NCBI RefSeq assembly: GCF_001183545.1
Contig: NZ_KQ236688.1
Span: forward strand, 262,404-326,403
Direction of reading: 5' to 3'
DNA: 64,000 nt
DNA from: Cellvibrio sp. pealriver
GTDB taxonomy: Bacteria; Pseudomonadota; Gammaproteobacteria; Pseudomonadales; Cellvibrionaceae
This document shows, in pieces, positions 8,466-17,364 of the stretch (position 1 is the stretch's first letter; each line of letters starts with the position of its first letter). The notes beneath the pieces are model-generated. The model was not told the origin of the DNA, ran no database searches, and worked only from the letters and a program-made list of their open reading frames with translations. A program made the position numbers and the translations under genes.

Positions 8466-9746
8466 CTAATTGCTGATGCGTTTCAGATGGAAAATCAGTA
8501 GAAAAATACAGGTCATTGGCACCAGCGCCAAATAGAACGCGGTGTGACCATTGAGCTGGTTAAAAACTGTGCCGGTGATAATTGAGCCAGTGGTGCCACC
8601 CAGCGCAGAGAAAATAATAATCAAACCGGCCATAGACGACTGCTGATGTTGGGGTAAGGCACTCAGTACCAGCGAGTTGAGCAGCGGGTAGATAGGGGCC
8701 ATAAACAGACCAATCAGCGGAAATAGGTAGGCGGCCAAAGGCAGGTTAAACCAATGGCTGTCGGCGTTGGTTTCTATATTGTGGGCGAGCGGAAGGGTGA
8801 GCAATATCAGACTGGCCATCGCCAAAATACAGCCAGCCAAAAACAGGTGCCAGGGAATAAACCGCAGCAACCAACCCGCGCCCAAACGCCCCAGCGCGAG
8901 GCTTAGCGCAAACAAACTGGTAATTTGTACGGCGATGCTGGCAGGTAACTTGAGTACCTGATTGTTGAAGGTGGGTAGCCAGGTGCCTATGCCTTGTTCG
9001 ATAAGCACGTACAAAAACATCGCGCCCATAAAGCTGTAGACCAGCGGGCGCAATACCAGCTTGAGCATGGCCACGAAATCGTCCAGTGGGCTTGTGGCTG
9101 GTGCAGCCGGGCTCAGCCTGTCAGTAGTGAATTCTGTGATGGAGCTGGTCGCGGGCTCACTTGCGGCGCGATCTTCAGCCTTCACTCTGGACATGAGCAT
9201 CAGGTTAAAAGCACATAGTCCGGCCAGCAGCCAGTACACGTTGAGCCAGGCGTTGCTGGCCGGGTTTTGGTCATCGATAAAGGCACTGAAAATCCAATAA
9301 CCCGATAACACCCCGCACATGAAAACCCCTTCGATACTGTTGAGCAGGCTGGCGTGATGCTGCTTGCTGTTAGTGAGCAGCCCCACACTGGCGTAAACCG
9401 ATACCTTAATCAGTGCAAAAGCGGCTCCTACACACAGAAAAAATAGTTTGGTCGCCCAAAAGCTGGCAATCAATGGCATAGCGAGGCAGGCCAAAAAGAC
9501 CAGCGATACCGCAAGCAGCATGGCGTTGCGATAACCGAGGCGGGGCAGTAGCGAGGCGACAAAAAACGACACTATGGCGATGGGTAAATCCTTGAACCCT
9601 TCCAACAGGGCGGCATTTTCTTTGTTTACACCAAAGCTGTTGATGGACTGCAGGATGACGATGCCGACGCTGTTCAGCAGCAGGCCGAACAGGAAGTAGT
9701 TGCACATGAGCACCAGAATCATCAGGTGCCGGTTGGTGATTGCCAT
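8466..9746 (-). CDS. Major facilitator superfamily sugar transporter
   Basis: The 426-residue protein has twelve predicted membrane segments in two groups of six, separated by a hydrophilic loop at about residues 190-225, the standard MFS layout. The first helix (LMILVLMCNYFLFGLLLNSVG) and the motif LPRLGYRNAMLLA between helices 2 and 3 resemble the fucose/glucose (FHS/FucP-like) branch. It should move a sugar across the inner membrane by proton symport. Because it shares operators with a TonB-dependent receptor and a trehalase, glucose released from trehalose, or trehalose itself, is the likely substrate. It is the first gene of a leftward operon with the LacI-type regulator 113 bp downstream. 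Confidence 0.8.
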   Translation of the reverse strand: MAITNRHLMILVLMCNYFLFGLLLNSVGIVILQSINSFGVNKENAALLEGFKDLPIAIVSFFVASLLPRLGYRNAMLLAVSLVFLACLAMPLIASFWATKLFFLCVGAAFALIKVSVYASVGLLTNSKQHHASLLNSIEGVFMCGVLSGYWIFSAFIDDQNPASNAWLNVYWLLAGLCAFNLMLMSRVKAEDRAASEPATSSITEFTTDRLSPAAPATSPLDDFVAMLKLVLRPLVYSFMGAMFLYVLIEQGIGTWLPTFNNQVLKLPASIAVQITSLFALSLALGRLGAGWLLRFIPWHLFLAGCILAMASLILLTLPLAHNIETNADSHWFNLPLAAYLFPLIGLFMAPIYPLLNSLVLSALPQHQQSSMAGLIIIFSALGGTTGSIITGTVFNQLNGHTAFYLALVPMTCIFLLIFHLKRISN

Positions 9747-9814
9747 AACACTGCTCTCGTTATTGTGTTTTTACTGCACCTTGGTTTTGCTTATGCAGGC
9801 ATTGGTGATGAGCG

Positions 9815-9843
9815 AGTCTAATCCTGTCATTTTAAATTGGCAA
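9815..9843 (-). promoter_or_regulatory. Promoter of the MFS-lacI operon
   Basis: On the minus strand TTGCCA (9843-9838) and TAGACT (9820-9815) are separated by 17 bp. The -35 box overlaps the first LacI-type operator (9840-9851), so a bound repressor would exclude RNA polymerase. Confidence 0.5.
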
Positions 9844-9894
9844 TCGTTTGCATTGATTTCGCAATCGTTTGCAAAATAAATTGCAAACGATTGC
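9840..9894. promoter_or_regulatory. Three phased LacI-type operators
   Basis: GCAATCGTTTGC occurs at 9840-9851 and 9861-9872, and its inverse GCAAACGATTGC at 9883-9894. Each is an imperfect palindrome with the central CG typical of LacI/GalR operators (consensus GCAA-N-CG-N-TTGC). Centres lie at 9845.5, 9866.5 and 9888.5, i.e. 21 and 22 bp apart, two helical turns. The second and third sites together form a perfect 14-bp inverted repeat (9861-9874 and 9881-9894). They overlap the -35 regions of both divergent promoters. Confidence 0.8.
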
Positions 9895-9919
9895 AATTTA
9901 TTTTTTGGCGATCTAGTAT
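9891..9919 (+). promoter_or_regulatory. Promoter of the receptor-trehalase operon
   Basis: TTGCAA (9891-9896) and TAGTAT (9914-9919) with a 17-bp spacer form a plausible sigma70 promoter. The -35 box overlaps the third LacI-type operator. It leaves a leader of about 125 bases before the receptor start codon. Confidence 0.5.
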
Positions 9920-10052
9920 TGATTGGGCAGGGTGCTTGAAGAGCTTGGAGAGGAATAGCTTGGAGGGAGAATTTCCTGCAGAGAAGGAGTTAATTAATCG
10001 ATACAGAGCGATGGTAATTCAACAATAACTAGCCCACGACAGGGGAGAGCCC

Positions 10053-12383
10053 ATGAAAATCAATCTACTTACACACGCAATTGCCAATGTTAACCGTCAC
10101 CGTAAATCCTGCCTGAGTCTTGCGCTGGGCGCGGTGGCACTGGGTTTGGTGCAGGTGCCTGCGATGGCGCAAGACGCTGGCGGCACTGAAACCGTTGAGG
10201 AGCTGATCGTTACCGGTACCCCCGGCGGTGCGAGCGTAAAGCGCTTTGATGCCAGCTTTGCTATTTCCACGGTGGACGATGCAGAGATCAAACAAGTGTC
10301 GCCAGCCAGTACTGCCGATTTGTTAAAAACCATTCCCGGTGTCTGGGTGGAGAGTTCGGGCGGTGTGTCCGGTGCCAATATTTTTGTACGCGGCCTGCCC
10401 AGTGGTGGCGATGCGGATTTTGTGACCGTAGCGATCAATGGTCTGGCGATTTTCCCGGCACCGACCTTGTCGTTTATGGAGAACTCCACGCTGTTTCGCG
10501 TCGATGAAACCATTGAGCGCTTGGAGGGTTTGCGCGGCGGTCCCAACCCTGTGTACTCCAACGGGCAGGTCGGTTTGACCACCAACTTTATCTTGAAAGA
10601 GGGTGGCGAAGAGACTGAAGGTGCGCTGCGTTACAGCACGTCTGATTACGATTTGCAGCGCATCGATGGCATGGTGAGCGGCAAATTGGCAGAAGATTTT
10701 TATTACATGATCGGCGGTTATGTCAGCTCATCGCCCGGTGTGCGCGATGCCGGTTTTAACGCTGAAGAAGGTCATCAGTTCACCGTTAACCTGACCAAAA
10801 TCCTCGATAACGGCAAAGCCAATCTGTTCCATCGCAGCACTGACGACCACGGCACCTGGTATTTGCCGGTGGCGTTGGATGTTAACGGTGTTGAAACCGG
10901 ATTGGATGCAGGCTACACCCAGGTCGGCCAACGCAATCGCCATGTGCTTGTGCCCATGTCCGGTGCCGATGGTAATGGCGGTTCGGCGATCAATTGGGAA
11001 TCTGTCGATATGGGCGAAGGGCGCGGTTGGGATGGTAGCGTGACCGGTGGCTCGTTGGAGTTGAACCTCGCCAACGATTGGACCTTTATTGACCGTTTCA
11101 GTTTGACCAAGGGCGATGCAGATACCGTTGGCTTTGTACCTCAAGGTGCAGCAGTGACCTTGGGTAGTTTAAATGGCGGTGTGGCGGGCGAGACAGTAAC
11201 CGGCGCGCCACTTGCTGCTAACCAACTGGTGCAACAATTTGGCCCATGGGTCGTGAGAAAAGACATCAACGCATTTAACAACGATTTAAGTTTGGGTAAG
11301 CGTTGGGACGACTTCAAACTCACCCTCGGCTATTACAGCTCGGCGTGGGATGTCGAAGAGCAATGGTCCATCGGCAATCAAAAATGGTATCAGCTGGCGC
11401 ATAACGGCGAGCAGGTGAGCGCTGCCAGTATCAACAACGCTTGTCAGGGGGCAGATGTCGCCAGTTGTGGTTGGAAATACGATGTGGATGCACGGGGTGA
11501 TGCGCGCGAAAATGCATTTTATATCGCGGGTGAAACCTACATTGGCGACGTTACACTCGATGCCGGTGTGCGCCTTGCCAATCGCAAAACCCACTATGCA
11601 GTAGATGATGGTGCACTGGATGGCCGCGATGACTTTTTTGTCGATGCCGATGAAAGCAACACCGCCTACACCGCAGCCGCCAACTGGAATTTCCGCGACG
11701 ACATGGGCGTATTTGTGCGCATCAATGACGGTTTTAAATACCCGGACTTTGATGCTTACCGCGATTTCCGTGGTGATTTCAACAACGGCTCTGATTTGAT
11801 TATTGATGTGAGTCAGTTGGAGTTGGGCTACAAATTATCGCGCGATAACTACTCGCTCTACGCCACCGGTTTTTCCAACAAAACCAAAGGCCAGCCCTTC
11901 TGTGATGTCGGTGGTGCCAGCTGTTCACGCTTGGAAACCAAAGCAATTGGTGTGGAGTTAGACGGTAAATTGTATGTGGGCGATTTCACGCTGGATTTAA
12001 ATGCCACAGTGCAAGAGCCCGAGATCGACAATGGCCCCTTGGCAGGCAATCAAGTATTGCGTCAGCCAACCCACATGATGCGCTTGACCCCAAGCTACAA
12101 CATCACCTTGGGCAATAATGTGGAGACATCGCTCTACGCCACTTACAGTGTGATCAGTGATCGCTACGGTGATAACGCTAATACCAATACCTTGGATAGT
12201 TACACCAAGTTGGATTTGGGTGTGCAGATGAATATCGACAATGTGAATATCCAATTGGCGGTAGACAATGCAACCGATGAATTGGCATTAACCGAAAGTG
12301 ACCCCCGCGCAACAGGTGCATCGGCTAATGGCCGCTACATTCTGCCGCGCAATGTGAAGCTGAGCCTGGGTTACAACTTCTAA
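10053..12383 (+). CDS. TonB-dependent outer-membrane receptor, probable trehalose/oligosaccharide uptake
   Basis: A 776-residue receptor preceded by GGGGAGAG. An extended signal peptide ends at about residue 39 (VPAMA before Q). A TonB box-like segment ETVEELIVTG follows, then a plug domain (about 60-175; DLLKTIPGVWVESSGG, IFVRGLP, IERLEGLRGG) and a long beta-barrel with the terminal aromatic signature ending YNF. Four cysteines in the barrel (NNACQGADVASCGW and FCDVGGASC) probably form surface disulfides. It begins the rightward half of the LacI-controlled locus, with the GH37 trehalase next, which points to import of trehalose or an alpha-glucoside through the outer membrane. A terminator lies between it and the trehalase gene, so the latter may be expressed at a lower level. 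Confidence 0.88.
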   Translation: MKINLLTHAIANVNRHRKSCLSLALGAVALGLVQVPAMAQDAGGTETVEELIVTGTPGGASVKRFDASFAISTVDDAEIKQVSPASTADLLKTIPGVWVESSGGVSGANIFVRGLPSGGDADFVTVAINGLAIFPAPTLSFMENSTLFRVDETIERLEGLRGGPNPVYSNGQVGLTTNFILKEGGEETEGALRYSTSDYDLQRIDGMVSGKLAEDFYYMIGGYVSSSPGVRDAGFNAEEGHQFTVNLTKILDNGKANLFHRSTDDHGTWYLPVALDVNGVETGLDAGYTQVGQRNRHVLVPMSGADGNGGSAINWESVDMGEGRGWDGSVTGGSLELNLANDWTFIDRFSLTKGDADTVGFVPQGAAVTLGSLNGGVAGETVTGAPLAANQLVQQFGPWVVRKDINAFNNDLSLGKRWDDFKLTLGYYSSAWDVEEQWSIGNQKWYQLAHNGEQVSAASINNACQGADVASCGWKYDVDARGDARENAFYIAGETYIGDVTLDAGVRLANRKTHYAVDDGALDGRDDFFVDADESNTAYTAAANWNFRDDMGVFVRINDGFKYPDFDAYRDFRGDFNNGSDLIIDVSQLELGYKLSRDNYSLYATGFSNKTKGQPFCDVGGASCSRLETKAIGVELDGKLYVGDFTLDLNATVQEPEIDNGPLAGNQVLRQPTHMMRLTPSYNITLGNNVETSLYATYSVISDRYGDNANTNTLDSYTKLDLGVQMNIDNVNIQLAVDNATDELALTESDPRATGASANGRYILPRNVKLSLGYNF

Positions 12384-12400
12384 TCCGCGTTATAGCCTTT

Positions 12401-12431
12401 GGAGCCGGGCCTTAAAGCCGGCTCCTTTTTT
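12401..12431 (+). terminator. Terminator after the receptor gene
   Basis: GGAGCCGG (12401-12408) pairs with CCGGCTCC (12418-12425) and is followed by six T residues. It lies 18 bp past the receptor stop and 59 bp before the trehalase start, so trehalase needs read-through or its own promoter. Confidence 0.85.
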
Positions 12432-12489
12432 AGGGCTAACAGATGTTGGTTTAGTATTCACAGATGCTGGGATTCACAGGGGGCGTGCG

Positions 12490-14109
12490 ATGAAAACAAC
12501 AATACCGTTGTTGTTACTGATGTTATTTCTTGTTGCCTGCAGCGACAAGAGCACACTGCAATCAGTACCAGATTCTACCCGGGAGATAATGACAACATCT
12601 TCCATGCATTTAACTTCAGTCGATGACAACGAAGCCATTATGTTTAAAGAGATTCAGCTATCCAATGTGTTCCCCGATTCCAAAACGTTTGTCGATAGCA
12701 TTCCAAAACAATCGATGGCGCAGATTGCAGCGCTGTATCAAGCTGAAAAGCTAAAGCCGGATTTTGATCTGGAAACATTTGTTCATGCCAATTTTGATTT
12801 GCCCCGCGCTATTGCGGCCGATTTCAAAACAGATCCGAAGCAAACGGTTGAACAACATATTAACCAGTTGTGGGATGTGCTGACGCGCAAGCCGGATGTA
12901 TCGCCCGATAACACAATCGTCAGCAGTTTAATTCCGCTGCCTAACCCTTATGTGGTTCCCGGTGGCCGGTTTCGCGAAGTGTATTACTGGGACAGTTACT
13001 TCACCATGCTTGGTCTGCAGGCATCCGGCCGCTGGGATTTAATTGAAGGCATGGTGAATAATTTTGCCTATTTAATTAATTCCCGTGGGTTTATTCCCAA
13101 TGGCAACCGCACCTATTACGAAGGCCGTTCGCAGCCACCTTTTTTTGCATTGATGGTGGAATTGTTGGCGCAACATAAAGGCGAAACCATTTATAAGCAG
13201 TACTTGCCTTCGCTCGTTAAAGAATATGAATTTTGGATGAGCGGTGCACAGCAGTTAACTGCCGATTCGCCCAGCCACAGGCGCGTGGTGCGCATGGCCG
13301 ATGGCAGCATCCTTAACCGCTACTGGGACGATATTGCCGCACCGCGTCCCGAATCTTTTAAAGAAGATTATGAGTTGGCTGCTGAGGCGGGCGCGAATAA
13401 AGCCAATGTGTATCGCCATGTGCGTGCGGCGGCGGAATCCGGTTGGGATTTCAGTAGCCGCTGGTTCCATAATCCCGATGATATGAAGACCATTTACACC
13501 ACAGACATTTTGCCAGTGGATTTAAATGCACTGTTGTTTAATCTGGAAAAAACACTCGCACACATTTATGCAACTCTGGGGAACCGCGCCGAAGCCGATA
13601 AGTATTCACGGTTGGCAATGCTGCGCCAGAAAGCGCTGATGAATTATTTCTGGAATGAAAAAACAGCATTTTTTCACGACTACAATATTGCCCAACAACA
13701 GCAAACTGCGGTGTTTTCACTTGCTGCAACATTTCCATTGTATTTCAAAATGGTGGAGCAATCTGTCGCTGACAAGGTCGCACACAAAGTGATGCAGGAT
13801 TTTTTGCAAGCAGGCGGCCTTACTACCACGCTGGCATATACCGGCCAGCAGTGGGATGCCCCCAACGGTTGGGCACCATTGCAGTGGATTGCAATTCAGG
13901 GCTTGCGCCACTACAACCACAATGCGAATGCCGATGAAATTAAAAAACGCTGGGTTAATTTGAATCGCACTGTCTACCAAAAAACCGGCAAGTTAGTTGA
14001 AAAATATAATGTCTACGATACCAGCCTGTTGGGTGGTGGTGGTGAATACGAATTGCAAGATGGATTTGGCTGGACGAATGGTGTGTTACTGCGTCTGCTG
14101 AGTGAATAA
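12490..14109 (+). CDS. treA: Alpha,alpha-trehalase (GH37), lipoprotein
   Basis: This 539-residue enzyme splits trehalose into two glucoses. Both GH37 signatures are present: PGGRFREVYYWDSYF (about residue 155) and QWDAPNGWAPLQW (about 455). The general acid Asp is D320 in RAAAESGWDFSSRW and the general base Glu is E519 in GGGGEYELQDGFGWTNGV, by alignment to E. coli periplasmic trehalase. The N-terminus ends in the lipobox LVAC, so the enzyme is membrane-anchored, probably on the periplasmic side or outer membrane, unlike the soluble E. coli TreA. It lies downstream of the TonB receptor and completes the receptor, hydrolase, MFS transporter and LacI regulator set. The symbol follows the periplasmic enzyme. 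Confidence 0.93.
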   Translation: MKTTIPLLLLMLFLVACSDKSTLQSVPDSTREIMTTSSMHLTSVDDNEAIMFKEIQLSNVFPDSKTFVDSIPKQSMAQIAALYQAEKLKPDFDLETFVHANFDLPRAIAADFKTDPKQTVEQHINQLWDVLTRKPDVSPDNTIVSSLIPLPNPYVVPGGRFREVYYWDSYFTMLGLQASGRWDLIEGMVNNFAYLINSRGFIPNGNRTYYEGRSQPPFFALMVELLAQHKGETIYKQYLPSLVKEYEFWMSGAQQLTADSPSHRRVVRMADGSILNRYWDDIAAPRPESFKEDYELAAEAGANKANVYRHVRAAAESGWDFSSRWFHNPDDMKTIYTTDILPVDLNALLFNLEKTLAHIYATLGNRAEADKYSRLAMLRQKALMNYFWNEKTAFFHDYNIAQQQQTAVFSLAATFPLYFKMVEQSVADKVAHKVMQDFLQAGGLTTTLAYTGQQWDAPNGWAPLQWIAIQGLRHYNHNANADEIKKRWVNLNRTVYQKTGKLVEKYNVYDTSLLGGGGEYELQDGFGWTNGVLLRLLSE

Positions 14110-14136
14110 TGTCACGCAGCAGAGCCAGGAGATAAG

Positions 14137-14580
14137 CTATTGATTAAGCAAAAGCGCCTTGATGGTTTCATCAATATGTTTTGATAAATCGATTAACAAG
14201 GCGCGATGCGGCTCAGACAATGCACTTTCCAATTCCCTCGCATGATCTACCAGTGATTGCAGATGTTCCTCCGCTTTTATGCGCTGCGACATAATATAGT
14301 CTTCGTCATTTTCCGAAAGCGATGCACCCAAATGCTCGATGAGTATTTCACTCGTTTCTTTGTCTGGGTCGGGTGCTGAAGGAAGATCGCCCAGTTCGCG
14401 GATGGCGGCAGCCAATTGCTCACTTAAGTCGGTGCGTTGGTTGGTGATGCTGCGAAACAAGGTGATTTTATCTTCATCGTCAATCAACCCGCAGGCCGCT
14501 TCATAATGGTCGATGCTTGCGCGACAAGCGACTAACAATTCATTAAGTGCAACTTCTGTGTCTGACAGAATATAAAACAT
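14137..14580 (-). CDS. Four-helix-bundle protein, DUF2383/PA2169-like
   Basis: A 147-residue, acidic, almost wholly helical protein with a good AGGAG site 7 bp before ATG. The N-terminal half (LNELLVACRASIDHYEAACG, then ITLFRSITNQRTDLSEQLAAAIRELG split over residues 38-65) fits the ferritin-like DUF2383/PA2169 family, which has no settled function; several members are stress-induced. It is 9 bp downstream of the lipid-kinase-like gene and probably cotranscribed with it. The family assignment rests on pattern memory, not on a search. Confidence 0.55.
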   Translation of the reverse strand: MFYILSDTEVALNELLVACRASIDHYEAACGLIDDEDKITLFRSITNQRTDLSEQLAAAIRELGDLPSAPDPDKETSEILIEHLGASLSENDEDYIMSQRIKAEEHLQSLVDHARELESALSEPHRALLIDLSKHIDETIKALLLNQ

Positions 14581-14589
14581 AGTTTGCTC

Positions 14590-15486
14590 CTATAATGGCC
14601 TAACCACTTCCAATGCCTGTGGAATGACGCTAAATACGGCAGGTGTTTTAGCGATGAGCTCTCCGTCGGCAATAATATCTTTGGGTTTGCGGGTGGTTAT
14701 TTCAATGTGTTGCCCTGAAGCGGTAAATGTTTCTTGCATGTAATGGTGTTTTCCGTAGCGCAGAAAAAACGCATAGCTCAGCAACTTCCATAAAGTAGAG
14801 GGAGGAAGGCTGTAAAGGCAGAGAGTGCCGTCATCGATCTCTGATTTTTCATCCACGACATTACCACCCCCATAATAACGTCCATTGCCAACTGCGATTT
14901 GGATCGAGTGTAAGTAGTGCGCTTTTCCATCCACGTTAAGGGTGACGCGAAATGGACGGCTTTTTTTAAACGCCGCAAAGGCTGCCTTCAGATAGCTGAA
15001 TACTCCCCAGGTTTTTTTCACTTGCGGTGTTAATTCGCTTGTCACTTTAACGCCCAGGCCGATATGCGCAACATTAAAAAAATAGCGGTTGTTAATCACA
15101 CCCAGGTTAATTCTGCCCCTGTGGTTATTGACGATAACCTGAAACGCACCCGACAAATGTGCGGGAATATTTAACGAGCGGGCAAGATCATTAGCAGTGC
15201 CCAGTGGCAGTATGGCAAAGGGGAGTTGATGCTTATATAAACTGGCTGCAGCGCTGCTGATAGTGCCATCACCGCCACCCAGAATAACCAATTGGATCTG
15301 CTGCGCATGCGCTTCAATGTGTTGGGCGGTCTGTTGTGCACTGGATGTTTTTTTCTCGATAACCCGTATCCCATTATTGGCCAGTAGTGCCAAACCTTCT
15401 GCGATATCGGCAGTATCGCCGCTGCGGCTATTGGAATTTACAATCAACAATGCTGTTGTGTGATGTGGTGTTACGGTTGAATCCAC
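14590..15486 (-). CDS. Diacylglycerol/lipid kinase family protein (YegS-like)
   Basis: A 298-residue protein starting at a GTG codon (15486) with AAGGA nine bases upstream. The catalytic domain has the nucleotide-binding glycine motif LVILGGGDGTISSAAASL and the following LPFAILPLGTANDLARSL typical of DAGK_cat kinases (DgkB/YegS/sphingosine kinase superfamily). The C-terminal half carries the second beta-sandwich lobe ending in DGELIAKTPAVFSVIPQALEV. Members phosphorylate lipids such as diacylglycerol or phosphatidylglycerol with ATP. The lipid substrate cannot be inferred. Upstream of the DUF2383-like gene in a two-gene operon. Confidence 0.88.
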   Translation of the reverse strand: MDSTVTPHHTTALLIVNSNSRSGDTADIAEGLALLANNGIRVIEKKTSSAQQTAQHIEAHAQQIQLVILGGGDGTISSAAASLYKHQLPFAILPLGTANDLARSLNIPAHLSGAFQVIVNNHRGRINLGVINNRYFFNVAHIGLGVKVTSELTPQVKKTWGVFSYLKAAFAAFKKSRPFRVTLNVDGKAHYLHSIQIAVGNGRYYGGGNVVDEKSEIDDGTLCLYSLPPSTLWKLLSYAFFLRYGKHHYMQETFTASGQHIEITTRKPKDIIADGELIAKTPAVFSVIPQALEVVRPL

Positions 15487-15697
15487 AGCGAAATATCCTT
15501 GTATGAATCAATATCGTAGAGGCTGGACAGTTTTGACATAACAACCTGTCATCTGTTCCTGATAACGCACCTGTTTGGGCTCAATGGCAGGAATTGCAAC
15601 TATCAAGCAAGTAATCTGCCATCCGGTGGAGACTAAAGCAATTAAAGGTTTCCTGCTGCATGCCGATAATAAAAGGGAATTTGATGGAGCTTTACTT

Positions 15698-17302
15698 ATG
15701 GATGTCACCCCCGCTTCTGGCCTCATGTATCTTGTTCCCACTGCCGTGACCGGGGTAACCGGAGAGTCTGCTGCGGGTTCTGCCCCTGTGAATTCGGCTA
15801 ATACGATCAACGCAACTGCTCCGCTGGATTTGTCGCCTACCGGATCTGCTCAATCCGTGCCTTCATCAATCGTCACCTTGGGGCGTGCATTTGAGCCTCC
15901 ACAAACCTATACCGAGCCTGTGATTGTCCATCTGCTGCGCGATAAAACCACCGCGGGGCCAGCCGCCACTGCAACATCGCAAGCCTTGATGCAATCATTC
16001 AACCAGCTCAGCGATAAAAAAATTATTTTCACGCCGAGTAATCTGCTCAGCAAAGTGGGCGCGCTAAGCCGTGAGACTACGGAGTATCGCAATGAGGTGC
16101 GGAAATTTTACGTTCCCTACAATACCGCGGTTGAGAAATTCGAGCCGGATTTCTCCAGAATATCGGGCACTCGTGCTGAATCGGTATTTCTCACCATAAA
16201 AACCAAAGAAGGCGACAGTATCCAAATTCAATTCAGCCGTAATACTTCAGGCAAGGATACCGCGCAGTTGGAGTTCTCTTTTACCGTCGATGGAGAATTG
16301 TCGGAGCAAGAGCAAAATGCGCTGGAAAAACTGGCTACGAAATTGGGTGAAATGGGCGATGAATTTTTCCGCAGCGATACAACCGAATTGCGCGGCCTCA
16401 AAGATATAGACACAGAGAATATTCACTATTTCAAATTGACCTTACAGCGCCCCGACCCTGAAAACGATACTTATGTTGAGCATACTTATGAGTTCACCGT
16501 TGATGAGGTAGCGCAAACCCAACACTTGGTTGCAGAAGATGTACGCGGTTATGAAGTGGATATCAAAAGCCAGCTACAAACCTTAGCCGCAGAAAAAACG
16601 CTGGAGCATGAACTGCTACAGCAATATCTTGATTTAATTAGCCGCTCCGCAGAAGACAGCGATACGCCCAATACTTCCAAGCGTTTTATGATGGATGCGT
16701 TTGAATCATTATTTTCTGAATTTATTGCTGTTGCCCCCACGCAACAAGAGCAAGATGCTGATGCCGGTATAGCAGAATCTGCATTGACCGCGTTTGATTC
16801 CGGAATGCCGGATTTTAAAGCCACATTCCGTTCGCCAGTACTACACAATCCGGGCTTTTATTCACAAGCTGCAGCAATGGTGTTAACACTGGAGCAGGAG
16901 ACTCGCACAGAACAAAATGGCGATAATCTACTGGTCAAACAAGAAACCCGTTATGAATTATCCAATAGCCATTTTGAATCTTTCCCCAAAGAGTATTTGG
17001 ATGATCTGGGTGGAAATTACACTTACACCGTTGAACATGAAGAAGGTAGCACCAGCCGCTTTTTATCCATGACCAATGACCGCGTGAATAATCTATGGGT
17101 TGAGCAGGAAGTCAGCAGAGAAAAACAAATAAGTCAGTTTGTAAATTACAAATTGGCCGATCAGGATGAATATTCCTACAGCGACAGGCGCGTGCAGGAA
17201 TTTGCAGAGTTACTGGATAAGCTGCAGGGGAATAACCAGCGCACAGCGGTAGAAGAGTTGTTGCACTCAAGTAAAGACAGGTTGTTTTTGGGAATTGTGT
17301 AA
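15698..17302 (+). CDS. Conserved-type hypothetical protein, 534 residues
   Basis: I do not recognise a family. The start at 15698 (MDVTPASGLMYLVP) has GGAG eight bases upstream; an earlier in-frame ATG at 15575 has no such site. There is no signal peptide or membrane segment. The first 80 residues are Ala/Thr/Ser/Pro rich and probably disordered. The rest is acidic, with alternating beta-rich stretches (SVFLTIKTKEGDSIQIQFSR; HYFKLTLQRPDPEND) and helical stretches rich in Glu and Gln. Charge and low-complexity N-terminus recall cytoplasmic hook-length or export-associated proteins, but nothing nearby supports that. It is monocistronic, with a strong terminator directly after. Confidence 0.8.
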   Translation: MDVTPASGLMYLVPTAVTGVTGESAAGSAPVNSANTINATAPLDLSPTGSAQSVPSSIVTLGRAFEPPQTYTEPVIVHLLRDKTTAGPAATATSQALMQSFNQLSDKKIIFTPSNLLSKVGALSRETTEYRNEVRKFYVPYNTAVEKFEPDFSRISGTRAESVFLTIKTKEGDSIQIQFSRNTSGKDTAQLEFSFTVDGELSEQEQNALEKLATKLGEMGDEFFRSDTTELRGLKDIDTENIHYFKLTLQRPDPENDTYVEHTYEFTVDEVAQTQHLVAEDVRGYEVDIKSQLQTLAAEKTLEHELLQQYLDLISRSAEDSDTPNTSKRFMMDAFESLFSEFIAVAPTQQEQDADAGIAESALTAFDSGMPDFKATFRSPVLHNPGFYSQAAAMVLTLEQETRTEQNGDNLLVKQETRYELSNSHFESFPKEYLDDLGGNYTYTVEHEEGSTSRFLSMTNDRVNNLWVEQEVSREKQISQFVNYKLADQDEYSYSDRRVQEFAELLDKLQGNNQRTAVEELLHSSKDRLFLGIV

Positions 17303-17315
17303 AACGTTCGCGGAA

Positions 17316-17350
17316 AATAATAACGGGGCACTTGATGCCCCGTTATTATT
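17316..17350. terminator. Bidirectional terminator between convergent genes
   Basis: AATAATAACGGGGCA (17316-17330) and TGCCCCGTTATTATT (17336-17350) form a perfect 15-bp stem with a 5-base loop. AT-rich flanks supply U-rich ends in both directions, serving the hypothetical gene on the left and the deacetylase on the right. Confidence 0.85.
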
Positions 17351-17364
17351 GTTGAGCCCATCAA

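Noticed and set aside
14137-17302. Possible flagellar or secretion cluster around the large unknown protein
   Set aside because: Neighbours are a lipid kinase, a DUF2383-like protein and a deacetylase; nothing links them to flagella or secretion.
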